Source: Bacteroidales bacterium
GTDB taxonomy: Bacteria > Bacteroidota > Bacteroidia > Bacteroidales > WCHB1-69
Assembly: GCA_016290295.1 (NCBI GenBank)
Contig: JAEETJ010000012.1
Span: 1-64,000 of the forward strand
DNA length: 64,000 nucleotides
Direction of reading: 5' to 3'
Translations under genes and position numbers: made by a program
In this document: in pieces, positions 33,666-43,461 of the stretch
Position numbering within the stretch: the stretch's first letter is position 1
How the letters are laid out: every line of letters starts with the position of its first letter
Notes under the pieces: model-generated
What the model was told of the DNA's origin: nothing
What the model saw: the letters and a program-made list of their open reading frames with translations, nothing else
The model's database searches: none

Positions 33666-35063
33666 ATGGGAGAATTTGAAGCAGAAGAAAAAGAAACGAA
33701 AGAATTGGTCGAACGCTTTAAGTCGATGATAGATTCCGGCAGCTCTGTGTTTTTCGACTCAGAAGAGTTGGAAATTATTATTGATGAACTGATGCGGGCA
33801 ATGGATGTACAAATGGCCTCCGAAGCCATTGAGTACGCCATCCGCCTCTACCCTTCCGATTCGTTTTTCAGAATCCTGCGTGCCAAGAAAATGATGCTAC
33901 AGATGGAATTCGATAAGGCCGAAGAGGAACTGGATTCCATTGAGACTTCATTCCCTCCCACCCCAGAACTTTACATGGAAAGGGTGATGCTGGCCCGCAT
34001 GACCGGCCGTAATACCAACACTTTCCAACTATTGAACAAAGCACTGAAATTGGACGAGGAAGACCCCGAAGTGCATTTCCTGCTGGCCTACGAATATCTG
34101 AAAAACAAAGATGTGGCCAAGGCTCTGAAACATGCTATCTTCGCCCTGCGGGAAGACGAGGCTTTCGATGAACAGCTGTTCGGTTTCTCTTTTCTGCTGG
34201 AAGAAAACAAACAATACGAAGACGGCATCGCTTTCTATGAGAAGCTGACCGAGGAATTTCCGCTTTACCCAGGCTGCTGGTTCGGTCTAGGCTTGTCTTA
34301 CAGCTGGAACAAGGAATACGACAAGGCTATCGATGCCTACCAGTATGTGCTGAGCATCGACGAGAAGACCTCCACTGCCCACTACAATATGGCCAACTGC
34401 TACTTCGAGCTCAACAAATACGACCTAGCGTTGAGCCATTATCAGCAGGCCTACGAACTGGATCAGGATGACTTCAACTCCCTGACCTGTATCGGCGACT
34501 GCTACGCCAACCAGGAAAAATACGAAGAAGCCCTCACCTACTATCGTAAGGCTCTTTCCCTCAACCCTATGCAGGGAGACGCTCTTTTGGGACTGGCTTC
34601 TGTGCTCAAAGACCAAGGACATCCCGGTGATGCCCAAGCCGCCATTGAAAGCGCATTTGCCAACAACCCACAGAGCTTTATGCTGCTGTTTGAGGTGCTG
34701 TCTTATTACGATGAAGAACAACAAAAGTACAAACTGCAAGAGTTTTTCACCACCACCCTGAACCAGGTGGAGAACAAAGAGGACTTTTATCGCTACTTTG
34801 TCCAATTTTGCTGCGAAAACGAATTGTATGACTATGGCATCGAAGTGCTGGAAAAGAACCAGACCGATTCAGCCATCACCTATACAGTAGCCTATTATCT
34901 GGCCGCCTTGTATTTCCTCAACCAAAATATCTCCAAGGGCTGCGAATACCTTGCCAATGCCCTGCTGATTGATTATGAGGGATATAAAAACTTCCTGGCC
35001 ATTGACCCCATTTTAGAAACCTATTCCGAAATTAACGAACTTATAGATTTATATAAATCATGA
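33666..35063 (+). CDS. Tetratricopeptide-repeat protein
   Basis: 465-residue cytosolic scaffold-type protein with at least eight TPRs. The clearest are about residues 200-330: WFGLGLSYSWNKEYDKAIDA, AHYNMANCYFELNKYDLALS, SLTCIGDCYANQEKYEEALT and ALLGLASVLKDQGHPGDAQA. The N-terminus is very acidic (GEFEAEEKETKE). No signal peptide. It overlaps the DedA start by 4 bp (ATGA), so the two are translationally coupled. Partner and function are not deducible. Confidence 0.88.
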   Translation: MGEFEAEEKETKELVERFKSMIDSGSSVFFDSEELEIIIDELMRAMDVQMASEAIEYAIRLYPSDSFFRILRAKKMMLQMEFDKAEEELDSIETSFPPTPELYMERVMLARMTGRNTNTFQLLNKALKLDEEDPEVHFLLAYEYLKNKDVAKALKHAIFALREDEAFDEQLFGFSFLLEENKQYEDGIAFYEKLTEEFPLYPGCWFGLGLSYSWNKEYDKAIDAYQYVLSIDEKTSTAHYNMANCYFELNKYDLALSHYQQAYELDQDDFNSLTCIGDCYANQEKYEEALTYYRKALSLNPMQGDALLGLASVLKDQGHPGDAQAAIESAFANNPQSFMLLFEVLSYYDEEQQKYKLQEFFTTTLNQVENKEDFYRYFVQFCCENELYDYGIEVLEKNQTDSAITYTVAYYLAALYFLNQNISKGCEYLANALLIDYEGYKNFLAIDPILETYSEINELIDLYKS

Positions 35064-35875
35064 TAAAGAAATACTGTGTTTTATTCATGCTGATGCTGGT
35101 TTGCTGCCTCCTGAACGCACAAAACGAAACCACCATCATTCCTCAGGATCCTGCCACGGTCGAGTTATCCTCGTCTACTGACACCCTCGAAGAGAGTTCT
35201 TTGGTAATCCGTGTGGTAGATTGGTACAACCATCATCTCAATTATGTGACCGTGACCATGTTGATGGCACTGGAAAGTTCCTTTATTCCCTTCCCTTCGG
35301 AAGTGGTAGTGCCACCTGCAGCATATCAGGCCTGCAATCCAGATAATGCGACATTATATGTTACAGACTCACCTTTCATCAACATCACCTTGATTGTCTT
35401 AGTGGCCACTTTGGGTGCGTTGATAGGAGCTTTCATCAACTATTACCTGTCGCGTTTCTTGGGCCGCCCCATCGTTTATTGGTTTGCTGATAGCAAATTA
35501 GGCCATTTCTTGTTGCTCGACAGTGAGAAAGTGAAAAAAGCCGAGGACTACTTCATCGAGCACGGCAATTCCTCCACTTTTATCGGTCGTTTGGTACCGG
35601 GTATCCGACAGCTGATTTCCATTCCTGCAGGTTTGGCCAAGATGAACATCGGAGCTTTCACACTATATACCATCTTGGGTTCCGGCTCCTGGAACATCAT
35701 TTTAGCCATCTTGGGTTATGTAGCCCATGGCAAACAGGACCTCATCAACCAATACAGCCACGAACTGTCATACGTTCTCTTGGCTTTGGGTGTCCTGTTC
35801 ATTGTCTATCTGTTGTATTCAGGGTTAAAAAAGAAAAGAAAAAAGGAAACAGAGGACGGTAAAGAAGAAAAATAA
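35060..35875 (+). CDS. DedA family membrane protein with N-terminal signal peptide
   Basis: Member of the DedA/SNARE-associated (VTT) family, thought to move lipids such as undecaprenyl phosphate across the inner membrane. In 271 residues: an apparent signal peptide (about 1-20, ending CCLLNAQ), a polar Ser/Thr-rich stretch to about 50, then the DedA core with ESSFIPFPSEVVVPPAAY (reentrant loop), GALIGAFINYYLSRFLGRP and FIGRLVPGIRQLISIPAGLA. The last hydrophobic segment ends near 260 before KKKRKKE. A cleavable leader is unusual in this family. It is coupled to the TPR gene, and its TAA is part of an octamer tract. Confidence 0.9.
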   Translation: MIKKYCVLFMLMLVCCLLNAQNETTIIPQDPATVELSSSTDTLEESSLVIRVVDWYNHHLNYVTVTMLMALESSFIPFPSEVVVPPAAYQACNPDNATLYVTDSPFINITLIVLVATLGALIGAFINYYLSRFLGRPIVYWFADSKLGHFLLLDSEKVKKAEDYFIEHGNSSTFIGRLVPGIRQLISIPAGLAKMNIGAFTLYTILGSGSWNIILAILGYVAHGKQDLINQYSHELSYVLLALGVLFIVYLLYSGLKKKRKKETEDGKEEK

Positions 35876-36110
35876 TGTGCTAATGAACAATGTGCTAATG
35901 TGCCAATGAATAATTAGCAAATTAGTAAATGTGCAAATTAGTAAATGTGCAAATTAGTAAATGTGCAAATGTGCAAATTAATTCAAATTTCAAAACCCAA
36001 AATCCAAAATTCAATTATTAATCCTTAAGCTATAAAATTAAGCTGAATTCTGAAATTTGAATTCTGAACTCTGAATTCTGTAACCTGTAACCTGATACCT
36101 GTAACCTCGA
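35871..36110. repeat. Repeat-filled spacer between dedA and aroE
   Basis: A 236-bp spacer almost wholly made of degenerate repeats: AATGTGCTAATG octamers, AATTAGTAAATGTGCA octamers, CAAAATTCAA-type units, then GAATTCTGAACTCT and GTAACCT/GATACCT heptamers running up to the aroE ATG. No gene or clear promoter seen. Confidence 0.75.
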
Positions 36111-36920
36111 ATGCGACGATTTGGCTTAATCGGTTTCCCTTTGACGCACAGCTTCTCTCCTGCTTATTTTCAAGATAAGTTTCAGAAAGAAGGGCTGACA
36201 GATTACCGTTATGAGGCATTCCCTTTGGCTTCTATTGAATTGCTTCCTGAGCTATTGGCACAGCACCCTGACTTGTGTGGCTTTAATGTAACTATTCCTT
36301 ATAAAGAGCAGATTATTCCCTATTTGGATGAAGTAGATGAGGCTGCCCGGCAAATTGGAGCGGTGAATTGCGTCATCATTCAAAGAAATTCCGATTCTTC
36401 CGCAAAAAAATATCAATTAAAAGGCTACAACACCGACGCCCCTGCCTTTGAACACTGCCTGAAAGAAGGCTGGCAGTTGCCCGACAAAGCCTTGGTTTTT
36501 GGAACAGGCGGTGCAGCGAAAGCAGTGGCATACACCTTACACCGATTGCACATTGACTTTTATTTTGTATCTCGCAACAAGGTTAATGAGCAAACCATAA
36601 TCTACCGTGATTTAGAACATCCTTCAAAAATCCATAACATTCATGATAACAATCTTTTAGACAATAAATTTTTGCTGAAAGATTATAAATTATGGATTAA
36701 CACCACCCCGGTAGGCATGTACCCCCATACCGAAGAATCGCTACCGCTTGATTTTTCAGTCATCGGCAGTGAGCATTATCTCTTTGACCTGATTTACAAT
36801 CCTGAGGAGACTGTTTTCCTGCGGCAAGGGCGACTACACGGGGCCCGTACCAAAAACGGCTTGGCGATGCTGCACGAGCAAGCAGAATTGTCGTGGGAAT
36901 TGTTTCGTGAAAAATATTGA
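36111..36920 (+). CDS. aroE: Shikimate dehydrogenase
   Basis: NADPH-dependent reduction of 3-dehydroshikimate to shikimate for aromatic amino acids. 269 residues. Substrate domain: GFPLTHSFSPAYF, the catalytic Lys in NVTIPYKEQI and Asp in YNTDAPAFE. NADP domain: VFGTGGAAKAV and INTTPVGMYPHTEE. C-terminal FDLIYNPEETVFL and NGLAMLHEQAELSWELF. All family landmarks are present. The ATG directly follows a GTAACCT heptamer run. Confidence 0.95.
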   Translation: MRRFGLIGFPLTHSFSPAYFQDKFQKEGLTDYRYEAFPLASIELLPELLAQHPDLCGFNVTIPYKEQIIPYLDEVDEAARQIGAVNCVIIQRNSDSSAKKYQLKGYNTDAPAFEHCLKEGWQLPDKALVFGTGGAAKAVAYTLHRLHIDFYFVSRNKVNEQTIIYRDLEHPSKIHNIHDNNLLDNKFLLKDYKLWINTTPVGMYPHTEESLPLDFSVIGSEHYLFDLIYNPEETVFLRQGRLHGARTKNGLAMLHEQAELSWELFREKY

Positions 36921-36928
36921 TTTTTCCT

Positions 36929-36990
36929 GACGTGTGCAAAACACATCTTGAGATGTAACACACTGCGTCTCCACAATAAAAAAAGGCATG
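36929..36990. repeat. Palindromic spacer element before uvrA
   Basis: GACG-TGTG and CACAC-TGCGTC arms enclose an inner ACACATCT/AGATGT stem, followed by GGCATG/CATGCC. No U-tract, so more like a palindromic repeat than an intrinsic terminator. Confidence 0.4.
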
Positions 36991-37018
36991 TCCATGCCAA
37001 TCTTTCACAGATTTTGTG

Positions 37019-37026
37019 TAAATTTG
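37019..37026 (+). promoter_or_regulatory. -7 box for uvrA
   Basis: TAAATTTG followed by C, 20 bp before the ATG; a GAGG four bases before the ATG could be a weak ribosome binding site. Confidence 0.6.
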
Positions 37027-37045
37027 CATTTTTAAATCCGAGGAA

Positions 37046-39898
37046 ATGAAAAATCAGGAATATAAGGAAGATGAATTGGTTATCACTGGCGCACGGGTCA
37101 ATAACCTGAAGAATATCTCCCTAACTATTCCTCAGCACCAGCTTACCGTCATCACAGGACTTAGCGGCAGCGGCAAGTCTTCCTTGGCTTTCGACACCAT
37201 TTTTGCGGAAGGGCAACGTCGCTATATGGAGACCTTCTCCTCATACGCACGCCAGTTTATCGGTAATCTGGAACATCCTGATGTGGATAAAATCACAGGA
37301 CTGAATCCGGTGATTTCCATCGAGCAGAAAACGGTCAACAAAAACCCACGTTCCACCGTAGGCACCATAACCGAAATCTATGATTTCTTGCGTCTTTTAT
37401 ATGCCCGAGTGGCTGATGCCTATTCGTACAATACCGGCGAAAAGATGGTGCGCTATACCGAAAAGGAGCTGATAGAACTGTTATTGCAACGTTACAACGG
37501 TAAGGATATCACCCTTATGGCCCCGTTGGTCAAAGGACGTAAAGGCCACTACAAAGAGTTGTTTGAGACAGTGCGTAAACAGGGTTATGTCAAATGCCGC
37601 ATCGATGGGGTTATCCAAAGTGTTGAGTTCAATATGCAGCTCAACCGCTATCAAATCCATGATATTGACTTGGTAATCGACCATCTCGTGGTGAGAGAAA
37701 ACTCCAAGCAGCGATTGGTCAATAGCCTGCGTCAGGCACTCAAACATGGGAAAGGAGTGATTTCCATTTTAGACAATGAAACTGGCGAGACCTTCAACTA
37801 CAGCAAATTTCTGATGTGTCCCACCACGGGCATCTCCTATCCCGAACCCGAACCGAACACTTTTTCTTTCAACTCTCCCTATGGAGCTTGCCCTAAATGC
37901 AATGGTTTGGGCTATATCACGGAATTGGAGATGTCTCGCATCATTCCCGACCCTTCTATGTCCATCAAAGCAGGCGGCATCGCTCCCATCGGTGTTTATA
38001 AAAGCACCCCTGTTTTCAAACAGCTGGAAGCCTTGGCCGAAAAATACGAATTTTCGCTGTCCGACCCGATTTCAAGTATCCCCGAACAGTTTATGGATAA
38101 GATTCTGTACGGCATGAGCGACCCGTTGTATGTCAAAAGGGATGTGGCAGGACTGTCGCCCATGAAGGTGCATTTTGAAGGTGTGATTAGCTTTTTGCGT
38201 AATATCGACTATGAAACCGCTCCCGCCTCTATCCGTAAATGGGTGAATCAGTTTATTGGTGAGAAAGAATGTCCCGAATGTCATGGTACACGACTGAAAA
38301 AAGAGGCCAGCTATTTCAAAATCGGAGACAAGAGCATCAGCGATTTGGCTCAAATGGATATTGATGAGCTGGCACGTTGGATTGACCAATGTCCTTCTTT
38401 TTTAGATGAAAGAAGAAATACTATCGCTTACGAATTGCTGCGTGAAATCCGCCTCAGACTGAAGTTTTTGTGCGATGTGGGCATCTCTTACCTGTCGTTG
38501 AATCGCTCTTCTCAAAGTCTGTCCGGCGGCGAGGCCCAGCGTATCCGTCTGGCTACACAGATCAGCTCTCAGCTGGTGAATGTACTGTACATCTTGGATG
38601 AACCGAGCATAGGCTTGCACCAAAGAGATAACCATCGACTGATTGACTCGCTGAAACAATTGCGTGATTTGAACAACACCGTCATCGTGGTGGAACACGA
38701 CCGCGATATGATGGAAGCCGCGGACTATATCGTTGATATAGGTCCTTTTGCAGGAGAACACGGAGGACATGTGATGGCAGCTGGAAGTTATGATGAAATC
38801 CTGAAAGCTGATTCACTGACCGCTGATTACCTGAACGGTAAAAAGAGCATTCAGATGCCCGCCAAAAGACGCAAAGGGAACGGTGAGAAACTGACTATCG
38901 TCGGAGCTACTGGCAACAATCTGAAAAATGTCACCGTCGATTTTCCGCTTTCTACCTTGATTTGCGTGACAGGGGTATCTGGTAGCGGCAAATCCTCACT
39001 CATTACCGATACGCTCTACCCCATCCTCAACCAAAGATTCTATCGTTCGGATAAGAAACCGCTGGCATACAAGGAAGTGCTTGGTTTAGAGCATATTGAC
39101 AAGGTAATTGAAATCAACCAGCAGCCCATCGGACGTACACCACGTTCTAATCCTGCTACCTACGTCGGGGTGTTTGATGATATCCGTCAGTTATATGCCA
39201 ACTTGCAAGAGTCTAAAATTCGAGGCTACAAGTCTGGACGTTTCTCCTTCAACGTGTCTGGTGGTCGTTGCGAAGAATGCAAAGGTGCTGGCATGAAGGT
39301 TATCGAAATGAACTTTCTGCCAGATATTTACGTAAAATGTGATGCCTGCAACGGACAACGGTATAATGCCGAAACCCTGGAGGTTCGCTATCGCGGCAAA
39401 TCCATCAGCGATGTACTGGAAATGGACATTGAACATGCTTTGGAGTTCTTTGACAAAATTCCATCTATCGTTCAGAAAATCAAAACTTTGAACGACGTAG
39501 GCTTGGGTTATTTGCGTCTTGGCCAGTCGTCCACTACCTTGTCGGGTGGCGAAGCCCAACGTGTAAAATTGGCCGCAGAATTATCCAAGAAAGATACGGG
39601 CAAAACCCTGTATATTTTGGACGAACCCACTACGGGCTTGCACTTTCAGGATATCTCCATCTTGATGGATGTGCTGAACCAATTGGTGGACAAAGGCAAT
39701 ACCGTTGTGGTAATTGAGCATAACATGGATGTCATCAAAATGGCGGATTACATCATCGATTTGGGTCCAGAAGGTGGCCGGGAGGGCGGACTGATTATCG
39801 CCAAAGGCACTCCCGAACAACTGATGGACAAAGGTGTGGGCTATACCGCCCAGTACTTGAAAGAATACACCGAAAAAGAATTAACAATTAACAATTAA
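37046..39898 (+). CDS. uvrA: Excinuclease ABC subunit UvrA
   Basis: DNA-damage sensor of nucleotide excision repair; dimeric ABC ATPase. Full length at 950 residues. First ATPase: Walker A GLSGSGKSSLAF (about 34-45), signature QSLSGGEAQRI and Walker B ILDEPSIGLH. Second: GVSGSGKSSLI, TTLSGGEAQRVKL and ILDEPTTGLH. Zinc sites CPTTG with CPKCNG, CPECHGTRL, and CEECKGAG with CDACNGQRY are visible. The C-terminal LTINN and stop codon are encoded by a TTAACAA heptamer tract. Confidence 0.97.
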   Translation: MKNQEYKEDELVITGARVNNLKNISLTIPQHQLTVITGLSGSGKSSLAFDTIFAEGQRRYMETFSSYARQFIGNLEHPDVDKITGLNPVISIEQKTVNKNPRSTVGTITEIYDFLRLLYARVADAYSYNTGEKMVRYTEKELIELLLQRYNGKDITLMAPLVKGRKGHYKELFETVRKQGYVKCRIDGVIQSVEFNMQLNRYQIHDIDLVIDHLVVRENSKQRLVNSLRQALKHGKGVISILDNETGETFNYSKFLMCPTTGISYPEPEPNTFSFNSPYGACPKCNGLGYITELEMSRIIPDPSMSIKAGGIAPIGVYKSTPVFKQLEALAEKYEFSLSDPISSIPEQFMDKILYGMSDPLYVKRDVAGLSPMKVHFEGVISFLRNIDYETAPASIRKWVNQFIGEKECPECHGTRLKKEASYFKIGDKSISDLAQMDIDELARWIDQCPSFLDERRNTIAYELLREIRLRLKFLCDVGISYLSLNRSSQSLSGGEAQRIRLATQISSQLVNVLYILDEPSIGLHQRDNHRLIDSLKQLRDLNNTVIVVEHDRDMMEAADYIVDIGPFAGEHGGHVMAAGSYDEILKADSLTADYLNGKKSIQMPAKRRKGNGEKLTIVGATGNNLKNVTVDFPLSTLICVTGVSGSGKSSLITDTLYPILNQRFYRSDKKPLAYKEVLGLEHIDKVIEINQQPIGRTPRSNPATYVGVFDDIRQLYANLQESKIRGYKSGRFSFNVSGGRCEECKGAGMKVIEMNFLPDIYVKCDACNGQRYNAETLEVRYRGKSISDVLEMDIEHALEFFDKIPSIVQKIKTLNDVGLGYLRLGQSSTTLSGGEAQRVKLAAELSKKDTGKTLYILDEPTTGLHFQDISILMDVLNQLVDKGNTVVVIEHNMDVIKMADYIIDLGPEGGREGGLIIAKGTPEQLMDKGVGYTAQYLKEYTEKELTINN

Positions 39899-39912
39899 TA
39901 ATTAAAAACCAA
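39880..39912. repeat. Heptamer tract (TTAACAA) at the uvrA 3' end
   Basis: TTAACAATTAACAATTAATA then ATTAAA; the uvrA TAA lies inside the tract. Confidence 0.75.
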
Positions 39913-39947
39913 GAAGTTACGGATTACCGAAACTATACCAAATAACC

Positions 39948-40003
39948 TCGAAGAGGTGAAATTTCAATAACCCCACATAAGGCCGAAGGCCGCAATGTGG
40001 GGG
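39948..40003. repeat. Mosaic palindromic element
   Basis: ACCTCGAAGAGGT, a spacer GAAATTTCAATA, then CCCCACAT/ATGTGGGG enclosing an inner GGCC-GAA-GGCC stem. Same plan as the element at 1-134; ends about 25 bp before the DegT ATG. Confidence 0.65.
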
Positions 40004-40030
40004 ATATAAATAAATCAAAAAAAAACAAAT

Positions 40031-41170
40031 ATGAACCCTATCCAAATGGTTGACCTGAAGAGTCAATACCACAAAATCAAAGAAGAAATTGACAGCCGCG
40101 TGCTCAATGTTATTGAATCCTCTGCATACATTAACGGCCCCGCCGTCAAGGATTTTCAGCAGCATCTGGAAGAATATCTGCATGTTAAGCATGTGATTCC
40201 CTGCGGCAACGGTACTGACGCGCTTTTGGTGGCCATGATGGCTTTGGGTTTAAAACCTGGCGACGAGGTGATCTCTGTCCCCTTCACTTTTATTGCTACC
40301 GTTGAAGTTATCGGTCTCTTAGGACTGACTCCCGTTTTCGTGGATGTGGAGGAAGATACCTTCAACATGGATGTGAGACAGTTGGAAGCGGCCATTACGC
40401 CTAAAACCAAGGCTATTGTGCCGGTTCATCTGTTTGGACAATGCTGCAATATGCAGGAAATCATGCGAATTGCCAATAAACATGGCATAGCTGTCATTGA
40501 GGACAACTGCCAAGCCATTGGCGCAGAAGTGATGATAGATAACTATCCCCTGCAAAAAAGCGGCACTTTGGGAACCATTGGTTGCACCTCTTTCTTCCCC
40601 TCCAAAAACTTAGGTTGTTATGGTGACGGTGGCGCATTGTTTACCAATGATGATGCTTTGGATGAAAAAATCAGGGGTATTGTGAACCATGGTATGTTCA
40701 CCCGTTATTATCATGATATGATAGGGGTTAACTCACGTCTCGACTCCATACAAGCTGCCATTTTGGATGTAAAACTGAAACATTTGGACGAGTACATTGC
40801 CGCCCGTCAACAGGCCGCTTTATACTACAACAAGGCCTTTGCCAACCATCCCAATATCGTCACACCTGCCACTGCCAGCTACAGCACTCACGTTTTCCAT
40901 CAATATACCTTGAAATTGAAAAATGCGGACCGTTACCGCCTGATTGAGCACATGAAAGAGTTAGGCGTACCCGTAATGATATATTATCCCGTGCCCTTGC
41001 ATTTACAGAAAGCTTTTGCTCACCTGGGTTATCACAAAGGCGACTTCCCCGTAACCGAGGCCTTGTGCGACTGTGTAGTCTCCTTGCCTATGCACACAGA
41101 ATTGGACGAAGAGCAACTGCACTTCATCACCGAAAATTTCCTGAAAGCGGTAGAAAAATTCGCAAATTAG
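40031..41170 (+). CDS. DegT/DnrJ/EryC1/StrS family sugar aminotransferase
   Basis: PLP-dependent aminotransferase making amino sugars for surface glycans. 379 residues. Landmarks: IPCGNGTDALLVAMMALGL near 56, VSVPFTFIATVE-like segment (VISVPFTFIATVE), PVHLFGQCCNM, IEDNCQAIGA, and the PLP Lys in TSFFPSKNLGCYGDGGA (about Lys192). The closest functional analogues are WbpE/QdtB/DesV-type enzymes; the substrate cannot be told from sequence. It sits alone without a glycan cluster, though manC and rfbC are in the same window. The final FAN-stop overlaps an octamer tract. Confidence 0.93.
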   Translation: MNPIQMVDLKSQYHKIKEEIDSRVLNVIESSAYINGPAVKDFQQHLEEYLHVKHVIPCGNGTDALLVAMMALGLKPGDEVISVPFTFIATVEVIGLLGLTPVFVDVEEDTFNMDVRQLEAAITPKTKAIVPVHLFGQCCNMQEIMRIANKHGIAVIEDNCQAIGAEVMIDNYPLQKSGTLGTIGCTSFFPSKNLGCYGDGGALFTNDDALDEKIRGIVNHGMFTRYYHDMIGVNSRLDSIQAAILDVKLKHLDEYIAARQQAALYYNKAFANHPNIVTPATASYSTHVFHQYTLKLKNADRYRLIEHMKELGVPVMIYYPVPLHLQKAFAHLGYHKGDFPVTEALCDCVVSLPMHTELDEEQLHFITENFLKAVEKFAN

Positions 41171-41316
41171 TTAATTAGCAAATTGGTTAATTGTATTAAC
41201 ACCTTAAAACATTGGCACAATATCTCATTAGCACATTAATATCATTTGCTAATTATCACATTAACTAATTTGCTAATTGAATTGGTACATTAGCACATTG
41301 ATAATTAGCACATTAA
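41160..41316. repeat. Octamer repeat tract between convergent genes
   Basis: About 150 bp of AATTAGCAAATTGGTT, TTGCTAATT and TTAGCACATT units joining the 3' ends of the DegT and DUF2007 genes. Confidence 0.75.
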
Positions 41317-41532
41317 TTACAGCTCCATTTTAGAGATTAATTCCTGAGCCTGAGCCAAGTCCTCCTCATTCACCATCAGGCGAATACCGCCTAAACCGAT
41401 AGTGAAGCCCTGCACCTGTGCCGCAGTTTCATCCAAAATCATAGATTCAATTCCCTCTTCTTCCAGAAGAGCCTGTGCGATGTGCGCTTTGCTGGCAGAA
41501 TAAAACGTTTCCGCAATTGCTAAATCTTTCAT
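41317..41532 (-). CDS. DUF2007 domain small protein
   Basis: 71-residue cytosolic protein of the DUF2007 (putative signal-transducing, PII-like fold) family. It is a single domain with the pattern AETFYSASKAHIAQALLEEE, GIESMILDETAAQV and GIRLMVNEEDLAQAQELI. The family typically fuses to or neighbours membrane proteins; the role is unknown. Own -7 box at 41562-41569. Confidence 0.85.
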   Translation of the reverse strand: MKDLAIAETFYSASKAHIAQALLEEEGIESMILDETAAQVQGFTIGLGGIRLMVNEEDLAQAQELISKMEL

Positions 41533-41561
41533 GGTTATTGGTTTTTGGGTTAATTCAACTG

Positions 41562-41569
41562 CAAAATTA
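41562..41569 (-). promoter_or_regulatory. -7 box for DUF2007 gene
   Basis: TAATTTTG followed by C on the minus strand, 29 bp before the ATG. Confidence 0.6.
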
Positions 41570-41659
41570 CAAAATTTATATGAGAATGATCAAGAAATTT
41601 CCTAAAAAAACTATTTGTTCCTAATACTTGGTACAATTGCGGAAATGACAAATTTGTTG

Positions 41660-41667
41660 TAATTTTG
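41660..41667 (+). promoter_or_regulatory. -7 box for phosphoethanolamine transferase
   Basis: TAATTTTG followed by C; implies a leader of about 100 nt before the ATG. Confidence 0.55.
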
Positions 41668-41772
41668 CATTGTAAAACCTAAAAACAAATAGTCAGAATA
41701 ATAAGTGGTCGTGTAGTGATAAACAAGTAACTTTACCGTACAAGTACCATTCATTGTATTGCGATAAACCCG

Positions 41773-43404
41773 ATGACAACACATACTGACAAACTGACAC
41801 ATAGATGCGACGATGCTTCTAAGACATCGTGCAAAAACGTCTTTTGGCTTGTCGCCATGGTGTTGTATGTGCCTTTTGTAGGCTTGTGTGTCAATTTTGA
41901 GGCCTTTGTGTCGAGAACCATATTGGTACAGCTTCTGTGGACCGTCCTGCTTCTGCTGCCATACATTTTACTGCGGAAAAGATTTCTTTATGTGACAGCC
42001 GCTACATTGCTGTTTGTCGATGGTTTTATCAATCTGTTTCATTGGATAATATTGAAATGTCCTTTGAACGCCTCATCTATTTTTGTCTTCTTGAACACCA
42101 ATTTCAACGAAGCTTCCGAGTTCATGACGGTCAAGATGACCCCTCTCCTGCTATTGCTTGTTCCGTATGTGATATTGTATGTGTTAACGCTGAAACATAC
42201 GCCACGCCTTGCTTTCCGGACGAAAAGCGAGATCATTGTATGGTCTGTCCTTTGGCTTTTTGCCGCCATATTTTTTGCTGAAAACATTGTTAACGGGCGG
42301 TTCCTGCGACTGGGTGTCCCCGATGTGGAAAAGGCGTTTATTTCTTTCTATACGGAATCGAAAGCATATAACAACTTGAAAAAACGTAACTTATACAATG
42401 TTGATACAGAAATAACTAGCTCCGATTCCACTCTTGTGGTGGTGATAATCGGCGAGTCGTGCAACCGCAACCACATGGGAATCTATGGTTATCACCGCCA
42501 AACCACCCCACGGTTGGAATCCCGCAACGATATTTTGGTTTTCGACAATGTCATCAGTGCCAATTCTAACACCTTGAGCTCTGTAATGCTTTTCCTCACC
42601 GAAAACAATATGGACCGCCACCTTTCTGTTGACAGCTGCATACACATTTTCGATATACTTCATTCCACGCCATACAAGTCATACTGGATCTCAAACCAGT
42701 CACCCATAGGACTTTGGGACAATGGTGTCACCAATTTGGCTTATAATGCGGATGTGGTATCGTTTGTGAATGTAATGGCCAGTTCTTCCATGGAAAGCAC
42801 ACAGATGGTCTCTTTCGACCAAAAATTGTTTGAACCTTTGGTCACCGCTTTGTCAGGAAAAGAAAAAAACAAAGTGGTATTCTTGCATCTTATGGGATGC
42901 CATACCCAATATAACAAGCGTTATCCCTACAGTTTTGAAAAATTCAAAGGGGCGGAAGACAAAAAGGGCAAAAACATAGATGCTTACGATAATGCGGTCT
43001 TTTACAGTGATTTTGTTATTGATAGCATTTTCTCACTTCTTGCAAACTATAGCCATTTCCACCCCGATATGCGGATCTCCGCTCTCTATTTCTCCGACCA
43101 TGGAGAAAATGTTTATGACGAGGGAGATTATTGCGGCCACGATTATTCCGGAAAAATTCCCCATGCCAATGTGGAAATTCCCTTTATCCTTTGGTGCTCT
43201 GAGTCGCAAAAAGCCTTCCTTCAATCTGAGGGCACCCAGCTGGAACAGAGTCTCCATACACCTTACATGATTGATGACCTGTTTCATACTATTTTGGATT
43301 TGGCATCCATAAAAACCTCCTGCTTCGACAGCCGAAGGAGCTTGATTAACAAGGACTACGATGCGTCGAGGAAACGAATATTGGAGGATGGAAATTATTA
43401 CTGA
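41773..43404 (+). CDS. Phosphoethanolamine transferase (EptA/CptA-like)
   Basis: Inner-membrane enzyme of the sulfatase/alkaline-phosphatase superfamily that adds phosphoethanolamine to lipid A or core sugars, often lowering polymyxin sensitivity. 543 residues. Five hydrophobic helices to about 190, then the periplasmic catalytic domain. The nucleophile motif is IIGESCNRNHMGIYGYHRQT, with Ser in the GES form of CptA/EptC-like members. Metal ligands appear in LHLMGCHTQY and in YFSDHGENVYDEG, with HANVEIPFILW following. Its own promoter stands about 105 bp upstream. Whether it modifies lipid A or another glycan cannot be told. Confidence 0.9.
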   Translation: MTTHTDKLTHRCDDASKTSCKNVFWLVAMVLYVPFVGLCVNFEAFVSRTILVQLLWTVLLLLPYILLRKRFLYVTAATLLFVDGFINLFHWIILKCPLNASSIFVFLNTNFNEASEFMTVKMTPLLLLLVPYVILYVLTLKHTPRLAFRTKSEIIVWSVLWLFAAIFFAENIVNGRFLRLGVPDVEKAFISFYTESKAYNNLKKRNLYNVDTEITSSDSTLVVVIIGESCNRNHMGIYGYHRQTTPRLESRNDILVFDNVISANSNTLSSVMLFLTENNMDRHLSVDSCIHIFDILHSTPYKSYWISNQSPIGLWDNGVTNLAYNADVVSFVNVMASSSMESTQMVSFDQKLFEPLVTALSGKEKNKVVFLHLMGCHTQYNKRYPYSFEKFKGAEDKKGKNIDAYDNAVFYSDFVIDSIFSLLANYSHFHPDMRISALYFSDHGENVYDEGDYCGHDYSGKIPHANVEIPFILWCSESQKAFLQSEGTQLEQSLHTPYMIDDLFHTILDLASIKTSCFDSRRSLINKDYDASRKRILEDGNYY

Positions 43405-43461
43405 GACTTGGAGTTACCCTGAAAACAGTATTTTACCGCCGTATAAAATCTTTTAGAACAG

